From positions 1-38,402 of the forward strand of contig JANLSO010000118.1 in assembly GCA_031362405.1 (NCBI GenBank): 38,402 bases of DNA. The letters run 5' to 3'. Positions 8,006 through 15,573 of this stretch are shown piece after piece. The translations under genes were made by a program, and so were the position numbers. The first letter of the stretch is position 1. Each line of letters starts with the position of its first letter. The notes below the pieces were generated by a model, which was not told where the DNA came from, made no database searches, and saw nothing but the letters and a program-made list of their open reading frames with translations. Source of the DNA: JANLSO01 sp031362405. GTDB taxonomy: Bacteria; Actinomycetota; Thermoleophilia; Miltoncostaeales; Miltoncostaeaceae.

Positions 8006-9519
8006 TGACCGTCACCGTCGTTCGTGAAGCCTCCGCACTCGTCGGGGCGGTCGGTGTACTTGCCCTGCTGGTGCCGATTCCCGGTTTCCCCGCCACCGGG
8101 CGACGGGTCCTGGGGTTGGTGCTGGTCATCGGCGCCTGGCTGACGCTCGCCCTCGGGCTCGCCCCCGCGTCGGTGACCGACCGCCTGAGCACGCCGTTCG
8201 GAATCGGGGCCGGCGGCGTCGCCGTCGCCGTCGGCGCGGCGATTGCGTACGGCGCCGGCCGCCTCGTGTTGGCGCGACCGACCGCCTGGTTCGTGCTGCT
8301 CGGGCTGTGTCTACCGCTGCGGATTCCCGTCCCGATCGGTGGTGACCAGCGCAACCTGCTGCTGCCGCTGTACCTTTTGATCATCGCCGGGGTATCCGGG
8401 TGGGTTGCCGCGCGGGTTCTCGGTCGCGCCGGCGTCGACGATGATCCGCGCACGCCGCTCGACATCCCTCTTGCCGTGTTCTTTGCCTTCGCCGCCGCCT
8501 CGACCATCTGGAGCGCCGATCAGAAGGAGGCAACGGTCAAGCTGGTCTTCTTCTACATACCGTTCGCGTTGTTGTTCGTGGCCGTGGTGGCCTGGTGGCC
8601 GCGGGCCCGGGCACTCGCGGCGTTGGCGACGAGCACCGTGGTGCTCGCGACCGGGGTCGCTCTGCTGGCGGTCGTTCAATACCAAGCGCACTGGATCTTC
8701 TGGAACGACCGCCTCGAGAAGGCCAACGTCTACAGCCGCTTCTTCCGCGCGAACGGTATCTTCTTCGACCCGAACATCCTCGGCCGGTATCTGGTGGTGG
8801 CGATCATCGCGGTCGTGGCGTTCGCCTGGCTGCGGCCGCACATGACGACATTTCTCGCCGCGGCACCGGTGATCATCGTGCTCTGCGCGGGCCTTGCGGT
8901 CAGCTTCTCGCGGTCGAGCTGCCTGATGCTGATGATCGGCATGGGAATGCTCGCGGCCCGGGCGTTTGGAGCACGCCGCACCGCGACGGTCGGCGTCATC
9001 GTCGCCGTAGCACTCGGTGGCGCGGCCGTCGCGGCGAGCGGAACGATCCGCGGCGTACTGACCGACTCGAGCAAACTCGAGAACGTCAGCGAGGGCCGCT
9101 TCGATTTGATCCGTGGCGGCCTTGAGATCTGGCGGACGGCTCCCCTTCAGGGCGCGGGCCTTGGCGGCTTCGAGAAGAAGTTCTCCGAGAACCTGACTCC
9201 CACTGAGCAACGCAAGATCCGCGTGGTGATCTCTCACAACACCCCGGTCACCGAGCTGAGCGAGCTCGGGCTGATCGGGTTCGCGCTCTTTTTGGGTCTC
9301 ATCGTGGCGACGGGCCGCACGATCCGCCGGGGATCCGCCCGCGTCGCGCCCGACGACGGATGGGCGGCGTGGGTGCTGTTGGCGATCATCGCGGGCATCT
9401 TCGTGCACGCGACGCTCTACGCCGCCCTCTTTGAGGACCCCTTCACGTGGGTTCTCACCGCCGGCGCGCTTGCACTGTGCGCGGCCCGCAGGCCGCTGGT
9501 GGGCGGAGCAGTCGCGTGA
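8005..9519 (+). CDS. O-antigen ligase/polymerase (Wzy/WaaL-like) membrane protein
   Basis: A 504-residue polytopic protein with about 12-13 hydrophobic segments. The Wzy_C region runs from about residue 285: SRSSCLMLMIGMGMLAARA, then the long periplasmic loop with EGRFDLIRGGLEIWRTAPLQGAGLGGFEKKF, and ISHNTPVTELSELGLIGFALF at about 408 carrying the conserved His of this family. Such proteins polymerise lipid-linked repeat units or ligate them to an acceptor outside the membrane. ATG 8005 shares one base with the preceding stop, and the 3' end overlaps the following GT4 gene by GTGA. Polymerase and ligase cannot be told apart by sequence alone. A second member lies at 15574. Confidence 0.8.
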   Translation: MTVTVVREASALVGAVGVLALLVPIPGFPATGRRVLGLVLVIGAWLTLALGLAPASVTDRLSTPFGIGAGGVAVAVGAAIAYGAGRLVLARPTAWFVLLGLCLPLRIPVPIGGDQRNLLLPLYLLIIAGVSGWVAARVLGRAGVDDDPRTPLDIPLAVFFAFAAASTIWSADQKEATVKLVFFYIPFALLFVAVVAWWPRARALAALATSTVVLATGVALLAVVQYQAHWIFWNDRLEKANVYSRFFRANGIFFDPNILGRYLVVAIIAVVAFAWLRPHMTTFLAAAPVIIVLCAGLAVSFSRSSCLMLMIGMGMLAARAFGARRTATVGVIVAVALGGAAVAASGTIRGVLTDSSKLENVSEGRFDLIRGGLEIWRTAPLQGAGLGGFEKKFSENLTPTEQRKIRVVISHNTPVTELSELGLIGFALFLGLIVATGRTIRRGSARVAPDDGWAAWVLLAIIAGIFVHATLYAALFEDPFTWVLTAGALALCAARRPLVGGAVA

Positions 9520-10619
9520 CCGACCCCAGCCGGCCCCTGCGGGTGCTGTGCCTGAGCAACATGTACCCGGGTGCCGACGACCCTGACTACGGGTCGTTCG
9601 TGCGCGATATGTGCGACACCCTCCGGGCCCAGGGTCTCGACGTCACCTGCGCGGTGATCGACACGCGGGCGAAGGGCCGTCTGCGCACGCCCGCCAAGTA
9701 CGCGGCACTGCTCGGACGTGGCGCGCATGCCGCCCGCGGCTGCGACGTCATCTACGCTCACTACCTGTTTCCCACCGGAGCGATCGCCGCGATGTGCGGC
9801 CGGGCCATGCACGTGCCGTGGGTGATCACCGCCCACGGCCAGGACGTCCGCAACCTCACGCGTGGGGCTGTCCGACGCGGGACTCGTCGTGCACTCGACG
9901 GCGCGTCGGCGGTGATCGCGGTCAGCCGGTATCTCGCCGACGAGCTCGACGCGAGTGGGCTGGAGCTTCCTCCGGTCGAGGTCGCCAACATGGGTGTCGA
10001 CCTCGAGGGCTTCACGATCGGCGACCGCGTGGCGGCCCGCCAACGATTGGGCCTGGCCCTCGATGGCCCACTCGTCCTGGCCGTCGGCGGCCTCACCCCA
10101 CGCAAGGACCCTTTGTCGCTCATCCAGGCGATCACCCGCCTGCGCGAAACGTACCCCGACGCACGGCTCGCGCTCGTCGGCGATGGGCCGCTCGCGGCGA
10201 CGGTCGATGCCGGGGCCCGTCGTCTCGGGATCACGGATGCGGTGATCCGCACAGGGACCATCGGCCACGAAGAGATCCCCGACTGGATGGCCGCCTGCGA
10301 TGTGCTGTCTTTGGTGAGCACCGTCGAGCCCCTGGGGGTCGTCGCGCTCGAGGCCCTGGCAAGTGGGCGCCCCGTCGTGACCACCAGCGTCGGCGGCGCG
10401 GCCGAGATCGTGCCCCACGGACGGGCCGGCGTGGTGGTCGACCCCGGCCGCCCCGCAGAAGCCGCCGCCGCCCTGGCCCAGATGATCGACCGCCCGCCCG
10501 ATCCGGATGTCTGCCGAGCCGCGGCCGAACTCCACAGCCTGACCCGCCAGGCAGGCCAGATTCGCCGAATCCTGGAGACCGCCGCAGGCCGCGGCGAGGC
10601 GCAGTCGAACCCCGCGTAG
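9516..10619 (+). CDS. GT4 family glycosyltransferase
   Basis: A 367-residue GT-B enzyme. The N-terminal LRVLCLSNMYPGADDPDYGSF and DVIYAHYLFPTGAIAA stretches, VPWVITAHGQDVRNL near residue 105, and the C-terminal VLAVGGLTPRKDP and STVEPLGVVALEALASGRPVV (about 268-288) are standard GT4 landmarks, with the two Glu residues of the E-x7-E motif. It would transfer a sugar from a nucleotide donor to a lipid-linked or glycan acceptor on the cytoplasmic face. It closes the first polysaccharide operon and overlaps the ligase gene by four bases. Linkage and sugar are not predictable. It is convergent with glgA across two palindromes. Confidence 0.85.
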   Translation: MTDPSRPLRVLCLSNMYPGADDPDYGSFVRDMCDTLRAQGLDVTCAVIDTRAKGRLRTPAKYAALLGRGAHAARGCDVIYAHYLFPTGAIAAMCGRAMHVPWVITAHGQDVRNLTRGAVRRGTRRALDGASAVIAVSRYLADELDASGLELPPVEVANMGVDLEGFTIGDRVAARQRLGLALDGPLVLAVGGLTPRKDPLSLIQAITRLRETYPDARLALVGDGPLAATVDAGARRLGITDAVIRTGTIGHEEIPDWMAACDVLSLVSTVEPLGVVALEALASGRPVVTTSVGGAAEIVPHGRAGVVVDPGRPAEAAAALAQMIDRPPDPDVCRAAAELHSLTRQAGQIRRILETAAGRGEAQSNPA

Positions 10620-10650
10620 AGCGAGCCGACTACGCACGCAGATTGGCAGG

Positions 10651-10687
10651 AATGTCACCACCGGTGCCAGGCACCGGTGGTGACATT
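10651..10687. repeat. Palindrome A: perfect 18+1+18 inverted repeat
   Basis: AATGTCACCACCGGTGCC at 10651-10668 is an exact inverted match of 10670-10687 around a single A. The centre is GGTGCC-A-GGCACC. It lies between the convergent GT4 and glgA genes, where a hairpin could stop transcription both ways, but there is no T-tract. It belongs to a four-member family in this window and resembles REP-type non-autonomous elements; that assignment is inferred. Confidence 0.8.
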
Positions 10688-10775
10688 GATCGGGGCATAC
10701 CCTGATGTCGACGGGTATCCGGATGCATCGGCGAACGCCGTCGGGCCACGATCTGCAACGGTTTGATTGCGAATC

Positions 10776-10807
10776 TGTCACCGCTGGTGCCAGGCACCGG
10801 GGTGACA
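10776..10807. repeat. Palindrome B: imperfect inverted repeat with the same core
   Basis: TGTCACCGCTGGTGCC (10776-10791) pairs with 10793-10807 around an A, with one bulged G and one G-U pair. The centre is again GGTGCC-A-GGCACC. It sits about 90 bases from palindrome A in the same convergent gap, shortly after the end of glgA. Confidence 0.75.
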
Positions 10808-10850
10808 CATTCACGGCGCGGACGGCAGCGACAGCAGACCGCGGGCTCCT

Positions 10851-12071
10851 TTATGCCAACCGCACCAGCTCTTCGTAGAGCCCCGCCACCTGTGACGCGA
10901 TGGCGCCCCAACCGAAGTGTTCGATCGCCCGCCGCCGCCCGGCCCGCCCCATCTCGGCCGCTCGGAGACGGTCGGCAACAAGCGTGTTCACGCGCTCGGC
11001 GATGTCACGTGCGAACCGGACGGGATCGACGGGGTCGCGGCGCGCATCGAGGGTGGAGGTGAATGGTACGAGCAGGCCGGTCGCCCCGTCGGCGACGACC
11101 TCGGGGATGCCGCCGGTATGGGTGGCGACGACCGCCGTCTCGCAGGCCATCGCCTCCAGGTTGACGATACCCAGGGGCTCATAGATCGATGGGCAGACGA
11201 ACACGGTCGCGTGGCTCAGGATCTGAATAACCTCCGGTTTGGAGAGCATCTGATCGATCCAAAGGACGTTGCCACGTGTGGCCTGCACGCGCGTGACGTG
11301 CGCGGCGATCTCGGCGCCGATCTCCAACGTGTCGGGGGCTCCGGCACAGAGCACGAGCTGCGCGGTGGCGTCGATCTGGAGCGCCGCGTCGAGCAGATGC
11401 ACGAGCCCCTTCTGGCGGGTGATACGGCCGACGAACACGACGGTTGGCATGCCGGGGTCGATCCCATACCGCGCGAGCACATCGGTATTCGGATCGGGCG
11501 CGTACTGCGTGGTGTCGATGCCGTTGTGGATGACCCGCACCCGGGCGGGGTCGATCGCCGGGTAGCACGCGAGGATGTCGTTGCGCATCTCGCCCGAGAC
11601 GGCGACGACACCGTCCGCGGCCTCCAGTGCGGTGCGCTCACAGAAGCTCGACACGGCGTACCCGCCGCCGAGCTGCTCGGCCTTCCAGGGGCGCATCGGC
11701 TCGAGGCTGTGCACCGTGGCCACGTGTGGAATCCCGTGGACGAGCTTTGCCAGATGACCCCCGAAGTTCGCGTACCAGGTATGGCTGTGGACGACGTCCG
11801 CGCCCTCGACCGCGGCGGCCATCGCAAGGTTCACCGACATCGCCCCGAGAGCCGGTCCGAACCCGGATTTCGGAAGCTGGTCCCAGGGCTGATATCCCGT
11901 GACTGCAGGATCGGAATCGGCGGAGCGGTCGGCACCCCAGCAGTGAACGCGCGCATCGACGAGTCGGGCGAGATCGCGGGCCAGGTATTCGACATGGACT
12001 CCCGCCCCTCCGTAGACCTCCGGCGGGTACTCGCGCGTCAAAAGGCACGCAACGAGATCACGCCGTGACAT
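10851..12071 (-). CDS. glgA: Glycogen synthase / maltose-1-phosphate synthase, actinobacterial GT4 type
   Basis: A 406-residue GT4 enzyme of the short actinobacterial GlgA/GlgM type (not the longer GT5 GlgA). It has LTREYPPEVYGGAGVHVEYLA at the N-terminus, the KxGG-equivalent loop, then DVVHSHTWYANFGGHLAK and IPHVATVHSLEPMRPWKAEQ; the C-terminal domain shows VFVGRITRQKGLVHLL and PSIYEPLGIVNLEAMACETAVV. In mycobacteria this type uses ADP-glucose and glucose 1-phosphate to make maltose 1-phosphate for alpha-glucan, while others extend glucan directly. ATG 12071 overlaps the glgC 3' end by 14 bases, so the pair is co-transcribed as glgC-glgA. The gene ends at a TAA facing palindrome B. Identification as a glycogen-pathway enzyme is strong; the exact product is uncertain. 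Confidence 0.88.
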   Translation of the reverse strand: MSRRDLVACLLTREYPPEVYGGAGVHVEYLARDLARLVDARVHCWGADRSADSDPAVTGYQPWDQLPKSGFGPALGAMSVNLAMAAAVEGADVVHSHTWYANFGGHLAKLVHGIPHVATVHSLEPMRPWKAEQLGGGYAVSSFCERTALEAADGVVAVSGEMRNDILACYPAIDPARVRVIHNGIDTTQYAPDPNTDVLARYGIDPGMPTVVFVGRITRQKGLVHLLDAALQIDATAQLVLCAGAPDTLEIGAEIAAHVTRVQATRGNVLWIDQMLSKPEVIQILSHATVFVCPSIYEPLGIVNLEAMACETAVVATHTGGIPEVVADGATGLLVPFTSTLDARRDPVDPVRFARDIAERVNTLVADRLRAAEMGRAGRRRAIEHFGWGAIASQVAGLYEELVRLA

Positions 12072-13287
12072 GCGCCCCCTTGCCGATGACGACGGTGCCG
12101 GCGTCGGTGACGGTGAACCGGGCGCGATCGGCCTCGGCGTCGACCCCGATCTGGGCGCCGGGATCGATCCGTACGTTCTTGTCGATGATCGCGCGGCGCA
12201 CGACGGCGTCACGGCCGACGTCGACGCCGTGCATGAGAACGCACTGGTCGATCTCGGCACCGGAATGGATCCGCACACCCGGAGACAACACGGATTTCCG
12301 GGCCGTGCCTCCCGACACCACGACCCCGGCGCAGACCAGGGAGTCGAGTGCCGCCCCCACCCGACCCGGGCTCTCATGGACGAACTTCGCGGGCGGCAGC
12401 GCGTCGGGGAGGGTCAGGATCGGCCAGTCCTCGTTGTAGAGGCTGAAGACCGGGTCGACGGAGGTGAGGTCCATCTGGGCCTCGTAGTACGAATCGAGGG
12501 TTCCGACGTCGCGCCAGTAGCCCTGCTCGCGGCCCGCCACCCCCGGCACGGCGCTCTGGGAAAAATCCCAGACGTTCGCCTCGCCGCGGTTCACAAGCAT
12601 CGGGATGATGTCGCCCCCGATGTCGTGACGCGAGCTTTCGTCTGACTCATCACGTGTGACGGCGTCAACCAGCGCCGAGGCCGTGAAGATGTAGTTGCCC
12701 ATCGAGGCGAGCACCGTGTCGGGAGCATCGGCCAAGCCGGCCGCGTCTATGGGCTTCTCCCGAAACGCCTCGATGCGATTGCTGCCCGGGGCGACCTCGA
12801 TCACCCCGAACTGGTCCGCCTCGGCCAACGGAGCGCGGATTGCCGCGACGGTAACCGCAGCGCCAGAGGCCAGGTGGGCGGCGAGCATCTGCTCGGGATC
12901 CATCCGGTAGATGTGGTCGGCCCCGAAGACGAAGATGTGGTCGGGTCGCTCGTCGTTGATCAGGTTGAGGTTCTGAAAGACGGCGTCGGCCGATCCCGAG
13001 AACCACCGCGGCCCCTTGCGCATCTGGGCGGGAACCGGCGTGACGTACTGACCGAGCAGCGGCGATAGGCGCCAACTGATGGCCAGGTGCCGGTCGAGGC
13101 TGTGGCTCTTGTACTGCGTGAGAACGGCGATACGGCGGGAGCCACCGTTGACGAGGTTCGACAAGGCGAAGTCGATCAGCCGGTAGTTACCCCCGAACGG
13201 GACGGCCGGTTTGGCGCGGTCGGCGGTGAGCGGCCAGAGGCGCTTCCCCTCACCGCCTGCCAGTACGAGTGCGAACGTCCGGGCCAT
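12058..13287 (-). CDS. glgC: Glucose-1-phosphate adenylyltransferase
   Basis: A 409-residue ADP-glucose pyrophosphorylase that makes ADP-glucose from ATP and glucose 1-phosphate, the committed step of glycogen synthesis. The N-terminal nucleotide loop LVLAGGEGKRLWPLTADRAK (about residues 6-25) and PAVPFGGNYRLIDFALSN follow the family pattern; GSADAVFQNL, HIFVFGADHIYRMD, EKP, and YWRDVGTLDSYYEAQMDL are also present. A left-handed beta-helix with repeated acyltransferase-like hexapeptides fills the C-terminal 110 residues (SVLSPGVRIHSGAEIDQCVL). Length is normal. ATG 13287 starts just before the nucleotide loop and lies 7 bases after a TAGCGT box, so the message may be leaderless. It feeds the neighbouring GlgA. 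Confidence 0.95.
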   Translation of the reverse strand: MARTFALVLAGGEGKRLWPLTADRAKPAVPFGGNYRLIDFALSNLVNGGSRRIAVLTQYKSHSLDRHLAISWRLSPLLGQYVTPVPAQMRKGPRWFSGSADAVFQNLNLINDERPDHIFVFGADHIYRMDPEQMLAAHLASGAAVTVAAIRAPLAEADQFGVIEVAPGSNRIEAFREKPIDAAGLADAPDTVLASMGNYIFTASALVDAVTRDESDESSRHDIGGDIIPMLVNRGEANVWDFSQSAVPGVAGREQGYWRDVGTLDSYYEAQMDLTSVDPVFSLYNEDWPILTLPDALPPAKFVHESPGRVGAALDSLVCAGVVVSGGTARKSVLSPGVRIHSGAEIDQCVLMHGVDVGRDAVVRRAIIDKNVRIDPGAQIGVDAEADRARFTVTDAGTVVIGKGAHVTA

Positions 13288-13294
13288 TCGGCGC

Positions 13295-13300
13295 ACGCTA
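13295..13300 (-). promoter_or_regulatory. Putative -10 box (TAGCGT), leaderless start of glgC
   Basis: On the minus strand TAGCGT (13300 to 13295) is followed by GCGCCGA and the glgC ATG. The 7-base gap fits transcription starting at the A of ATG. No ribosome-binding site precedes the start. Confidence 0.5.
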
Positions 13301-13392
13301 CTTCGATTCGACCCGGTAGCGCCACCCTGCCCGGGCGGGTGTTGCGCAGATGGCACGGGCGGCTCACATTTACCGACGGCATGCCGATGGGC

Positions 13393-14648
13393 ATGAGGGC
13401 CAGACGTACACCCCGGGGGGTCGCTGTGATCACAAGGCGCCGCGTTCAACGTCACCCGTCCGCACGGGTATCTGCGGCGACGGTGGTCATCGGTCTACTG
13501 CTGGCGGCGACGGGCGCTGTGCTCGCCGTGCCGGGAACTCCGCCCAACGAGATCTCGGGGACGGCAGAGGCCGATCTGATAGTCGGAACCTCCGGCGCGG
13601 ATCACATCACCGGCGGGGCGGGCGACGACGAGATCGACGGCCTCGAGGGGGATGACCAGATCGACGGTGGCCCCGGCGCCGACTCGATCGTCTCGGGCGG
13701 AGGCAACGACCTGATCGACGCCCGCGACGGCGAGCCCGACGCGATCCTCTGCTCGGGCGAGGGCGACATCGTCATCGGCGCCGATCCGATCGATCGGATC
13801 CGGGCGTGCCACGACCAGGAAATCGTCATCGGGCCGGGTGAACTGCGCCAACGCACGATCGCGCCGCCGCGCTCTGCCGATCCGCTGCACCTCGTCTATG
13901 ACTTCGCGCCGATCGCCCAGGTCTTGTTCAACGGGCAGCCGGGCCTGCCGGGCCTGGGATCCGTGCGGACCTCCGCCCGACAGTTTCCGCTCGGTGAGCC
14001 GTTTCCCCTCGACCGCTGGATCGGGAAGGTCGGACACAACGATCTGAAGGGCCTCTCATCCGCGAAGATGGCGCGACTCCTCGAAGACCGCATGAGCCAC
14101 TACCGTTTCGGTCCGACCCTGCCCGCGGGCCTCGTGGCCATCGACGAGGTCGGCATCGACGCGCACGACGACGGCTACGGACCGCGGCTGCTCGAAGCGA
14201 TGCGGATCCTGGCGCGCAAACGGCACGCGGCAACCGGAGAACCCCTGTCACGGCGGGTGTTGATATACGCGGCACCCAAGTTCGTCGCGAACGTCGGCGA
14301 ACCCAACGACCGCGAGGTATGGGACAGCAGCATCCAGGCCGCACGCTTCGCGGGGGGCGTCTACCTGCAGATGTACCACGCCGACGCGGGGCGTGTGACC
14401 AGCGTCGCGACCGCCGCCGAGTGGAAGGCCTACCTGCCTCACTGGAGCTCGGAGCTCGGAGCATCGCGGGTCGGCTGCGGGTCGTCTTCACCGGAGGCGT
14501 CGGCCCCGGCCAAGACGTCCAGTGGCGCTGGGCACGGGCCACCGACGCGGGCCGCCGAGCCCTCACCTCTGGCGCGAGTGCGTACCGCCTGGGCTCGACC
14601 GCCGAGGCCCTCGCCTGGCTACGCAACTGGAACCGGTACGCGCGCTAG
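13393..14648 (+). pseudogene. Secreted RTX-like calcium-repeat protein, frameshifted
   Basis: The first frame (to about 14460) encodes a basic N-terminus, a hydrophobic signal (VVIGLLLAATGAVLAVPG) and RTX-type nonapeptides: GTSGADHITGGAGDDEIDG, LEGDDQIDGGPGADSIV and SGGGNDLIDARDGE, which usually bind calcium outside the cell. A 270-residue region of unknown type follows (YDFAPIAQVLFN, AIDEVGIDAHDDGYGPRLLE, LIYAAPKFVANVGEP). The sensible reading then moves to the next frame, giving GRLRVVFTGGVGPGQDVQW, ASAYRLGSTAEALAWLRNWN and a TAG at 14646-14648. The switch point is a tandem repeat of GGAGCTC at 14444-14462; one more copy would restore one frame of about 420 residues. It could be a real mutation, a phase switch or a sequencing error. 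The start is uncertain: ATG 13393 or GTG 13426. Confidence 0.65.
14444..14462 (+). repeat. 7-bp tandem repeat GGAGCTC x 2.7 at the frameshift
   Basis: GGAGCTC occurs at 14444-14450 and 14451-14457, followed by GGAGC. Adding one 7-base unit would join the two coding frames of the RTX-like gene as SSELGARSIAGRLRVV. Short in-register repeats like this can change copy number by replication slippage. Confidence 0.7.
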
Positions 14649-14723
14649 CCCCGGGTGCCCGGGACGCAAAGAACAAGGGACCTCGCCGCCGATGGCGTTC
14701 GAGCGAAGACCTACTCACACGGT

Positions 14724-14760
14724 GATGCACAGATCGGTGCCCGGCACCGATCTGTGCATC
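14724..14760. repeat. Palindrome C: perfect 18+1+18 inverted repeat
   Basis: GATGCACAGATCGGTGCC at 14724-14741 is exactly inverted at 14743-14760 around a C. The core GGTGCC-N-GGCACC equals that of palindromes A and B while the outer 12 bases differ from A at most positions and are still fully self-complementary. It lies between the convergent RTX-like and vapC genes. Confidence 0.8.
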
Positions 14761-14785
14761 AGGGGCCTCCGCGCCCTCACGGCGG

Positions 14786-15199
14786 CTACGCGTCTGGAGG
14801 GCCGATCAGCGTGACCGCCGGGAACCATCGGCGGTAGACGCGGGTATCGCGGGTGAGTAACCGGAGCCCTTCGGTTTCGGCGTGAGCTCCGATGAGGAAG
14901 TCGGGAAGTGTCCGGTCTCTGCGACCTCCCGCCCGCCGGTGGTCCCGGAAGCGTTGACCTGCGAGGTGCGCGGCAGACCACGGAATGCTCCGTCGCTCCA
15001 GCGCCACGTCACTCAGTGCCAGGTCCAGACGTGCGGGATCGCGGTATCCCGCCCCGACTTCCGAGAAGATCACCTGATTGAGAAGCACCTGACCGGCGTC
15101 GGTGGCCGTGACCAGATGTTCGGTCGACCACTCGAACCAAACGGGATCGCGGGTCGCGATGTCGATCAGAATGTTCGAGTCGATCAACGTTGCAATCAC
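14786..15199 (-). CDS. VapC-type PIN-domain ribonuclease toxin
   Basis: A 137-residue PIN-domain protein. The four acidic residues expected to hold magnesium are visible: Asp7 in TLIDSNILID, Glu47 in QVIFSEVGAGY, Asp100 in RTLPDFLIGAHAE and Asp118 in LLTRDTRVYRRWF. VapC toxins cut specific tRNAs or rRNA and block translation until bound by their antitoxin. GTG 15199 overlaps the antitoxin stop (GTGA), the usual coupled arrangement for vapBC. All catalytic residues are kept, so it looks functional. It was placed between two polysaccharide blocks, reading against both of them. Confidence 0.88.
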   Translation of the reverse strand: MIATLIDSNILIDIATRDPVWFEWSTEHLVTATDAGQVLLNQVIFSEVGAGYRDPARLDLALSDVALERRSIPWSAAHLAGQRFRDHRRAGGRRDRTLPDFLIGAHAETEGLRLLTRDTRVYRRWFPAVTLIGPPDA

Positions 15200-15444
15200 A
15201 CCAAACCGGGATCGTCGTCGTCGATGCCGCGGGTCATGTTCATGATCTCTTCGGTCGTGACGCCGGGATCGGCCGTACCCGCGAGTGCCTCGACGAGGAG
15301 CCGCCCCCGGCTGCGTGGACGGCTGGGTCGAATCTCCGCATGGTCGCCGGCGAGATCGATCGTTACGTCCGTCCCCGGCTGTATGCCGAGCGCCCGTCGA
15401 ACCGTCACAGGAATGGTTACCTGGCCCTTGCTGGTCACGCGCAT
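15196..15444 (-). CDS. VapB-type antitoxin with AbrB/SpoVT DNA-binding domain
   Basis: An 82-residue antitoxin. The N-terminal MRVTSKGQVTIPVTVRRALGI, PGTDVTIDL and AEIRPS segments form the swapped-hairpin AbrB/MazE fold that binds palindromic DNA. The C-terminal half (RGRLLVEALAGTADPGVTTE, then acidic DDDDPGLV) is the probable flexible part that plugs the toxin active site. ATG 15444 precedes the conserved fold directly. The AT-rich inverted repeat 30 bases upstream is its likely operator, giving autoregulation together with the coupled VapC gene. Confidence 0.87.
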   Translation of the reverse strand: MRVTSKGQVTIPVTVRRALGIQPGTDVTIDLAGDHAEIRPSRPRSRGRLLVEALAGTADPGVTTEEIMNMTRGIDDDDPGLV

Positions 15445-15473
15445 GGTTTCCGGCGCCCTCTTTCACTGCCGGA

Positions 15474-15503
15474 GGTATTACCTTTCGTATTCAAAGTAAT
15501 ACC
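15474..15503 (-). promoter_or_regulatory. vapBC operator/promoter: GGTATTAC-N14-GTAATACC
   Basis: GGTATTAC at 15474-15481 and GTAATACC at 15496-15503 form a perfect 8-bp inverted repeat with an AT-rich 14-base spacer, in an otherwise very GC-rich sequence. It ends 30 bases before the vapB start, where the promoter should be. AbrB-type antitoxins bind repeats of this kind and repress their own operon. Confidence 0.65.
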
Positions 15504-15558
15504 ACGAGGAGGTGGTGGCACAAAGACCCCGACCAGCCGGCTCAGGGGCGGGAACCGG

Positions 15559-15564
15559 TACGCT
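15559..15564 (+). promoter_or_regulatory. Putative -10 box (TACGCT) for the second polysaccharide operon
   Basis: TACGCT is followed by 9 bases and ATG 15574. No ribosome-binding site is seen. The spacing is slightly longer than at the other candidates, so support is weaker. Confidence 0.3.
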
Positions 15565-15573
15565 GCGCGGCTG

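Noticed and set aside
12101..12120. GGTGCCGGCGTC within glgC as a palindrome copy.
   Set aside because: Only five outer bases pair and the sequence encodes a normal part of the GlgC beta-helix.
14650..14663. CCCGGG-TG-CCCGGG directly after the RTX-like stop as another palindrome or a terminator.
   Set aside because: The arms are self-palindromic restriction-site-like strings without the covarying flanks or a T-tract; too short to call in very GC-rich DNA.
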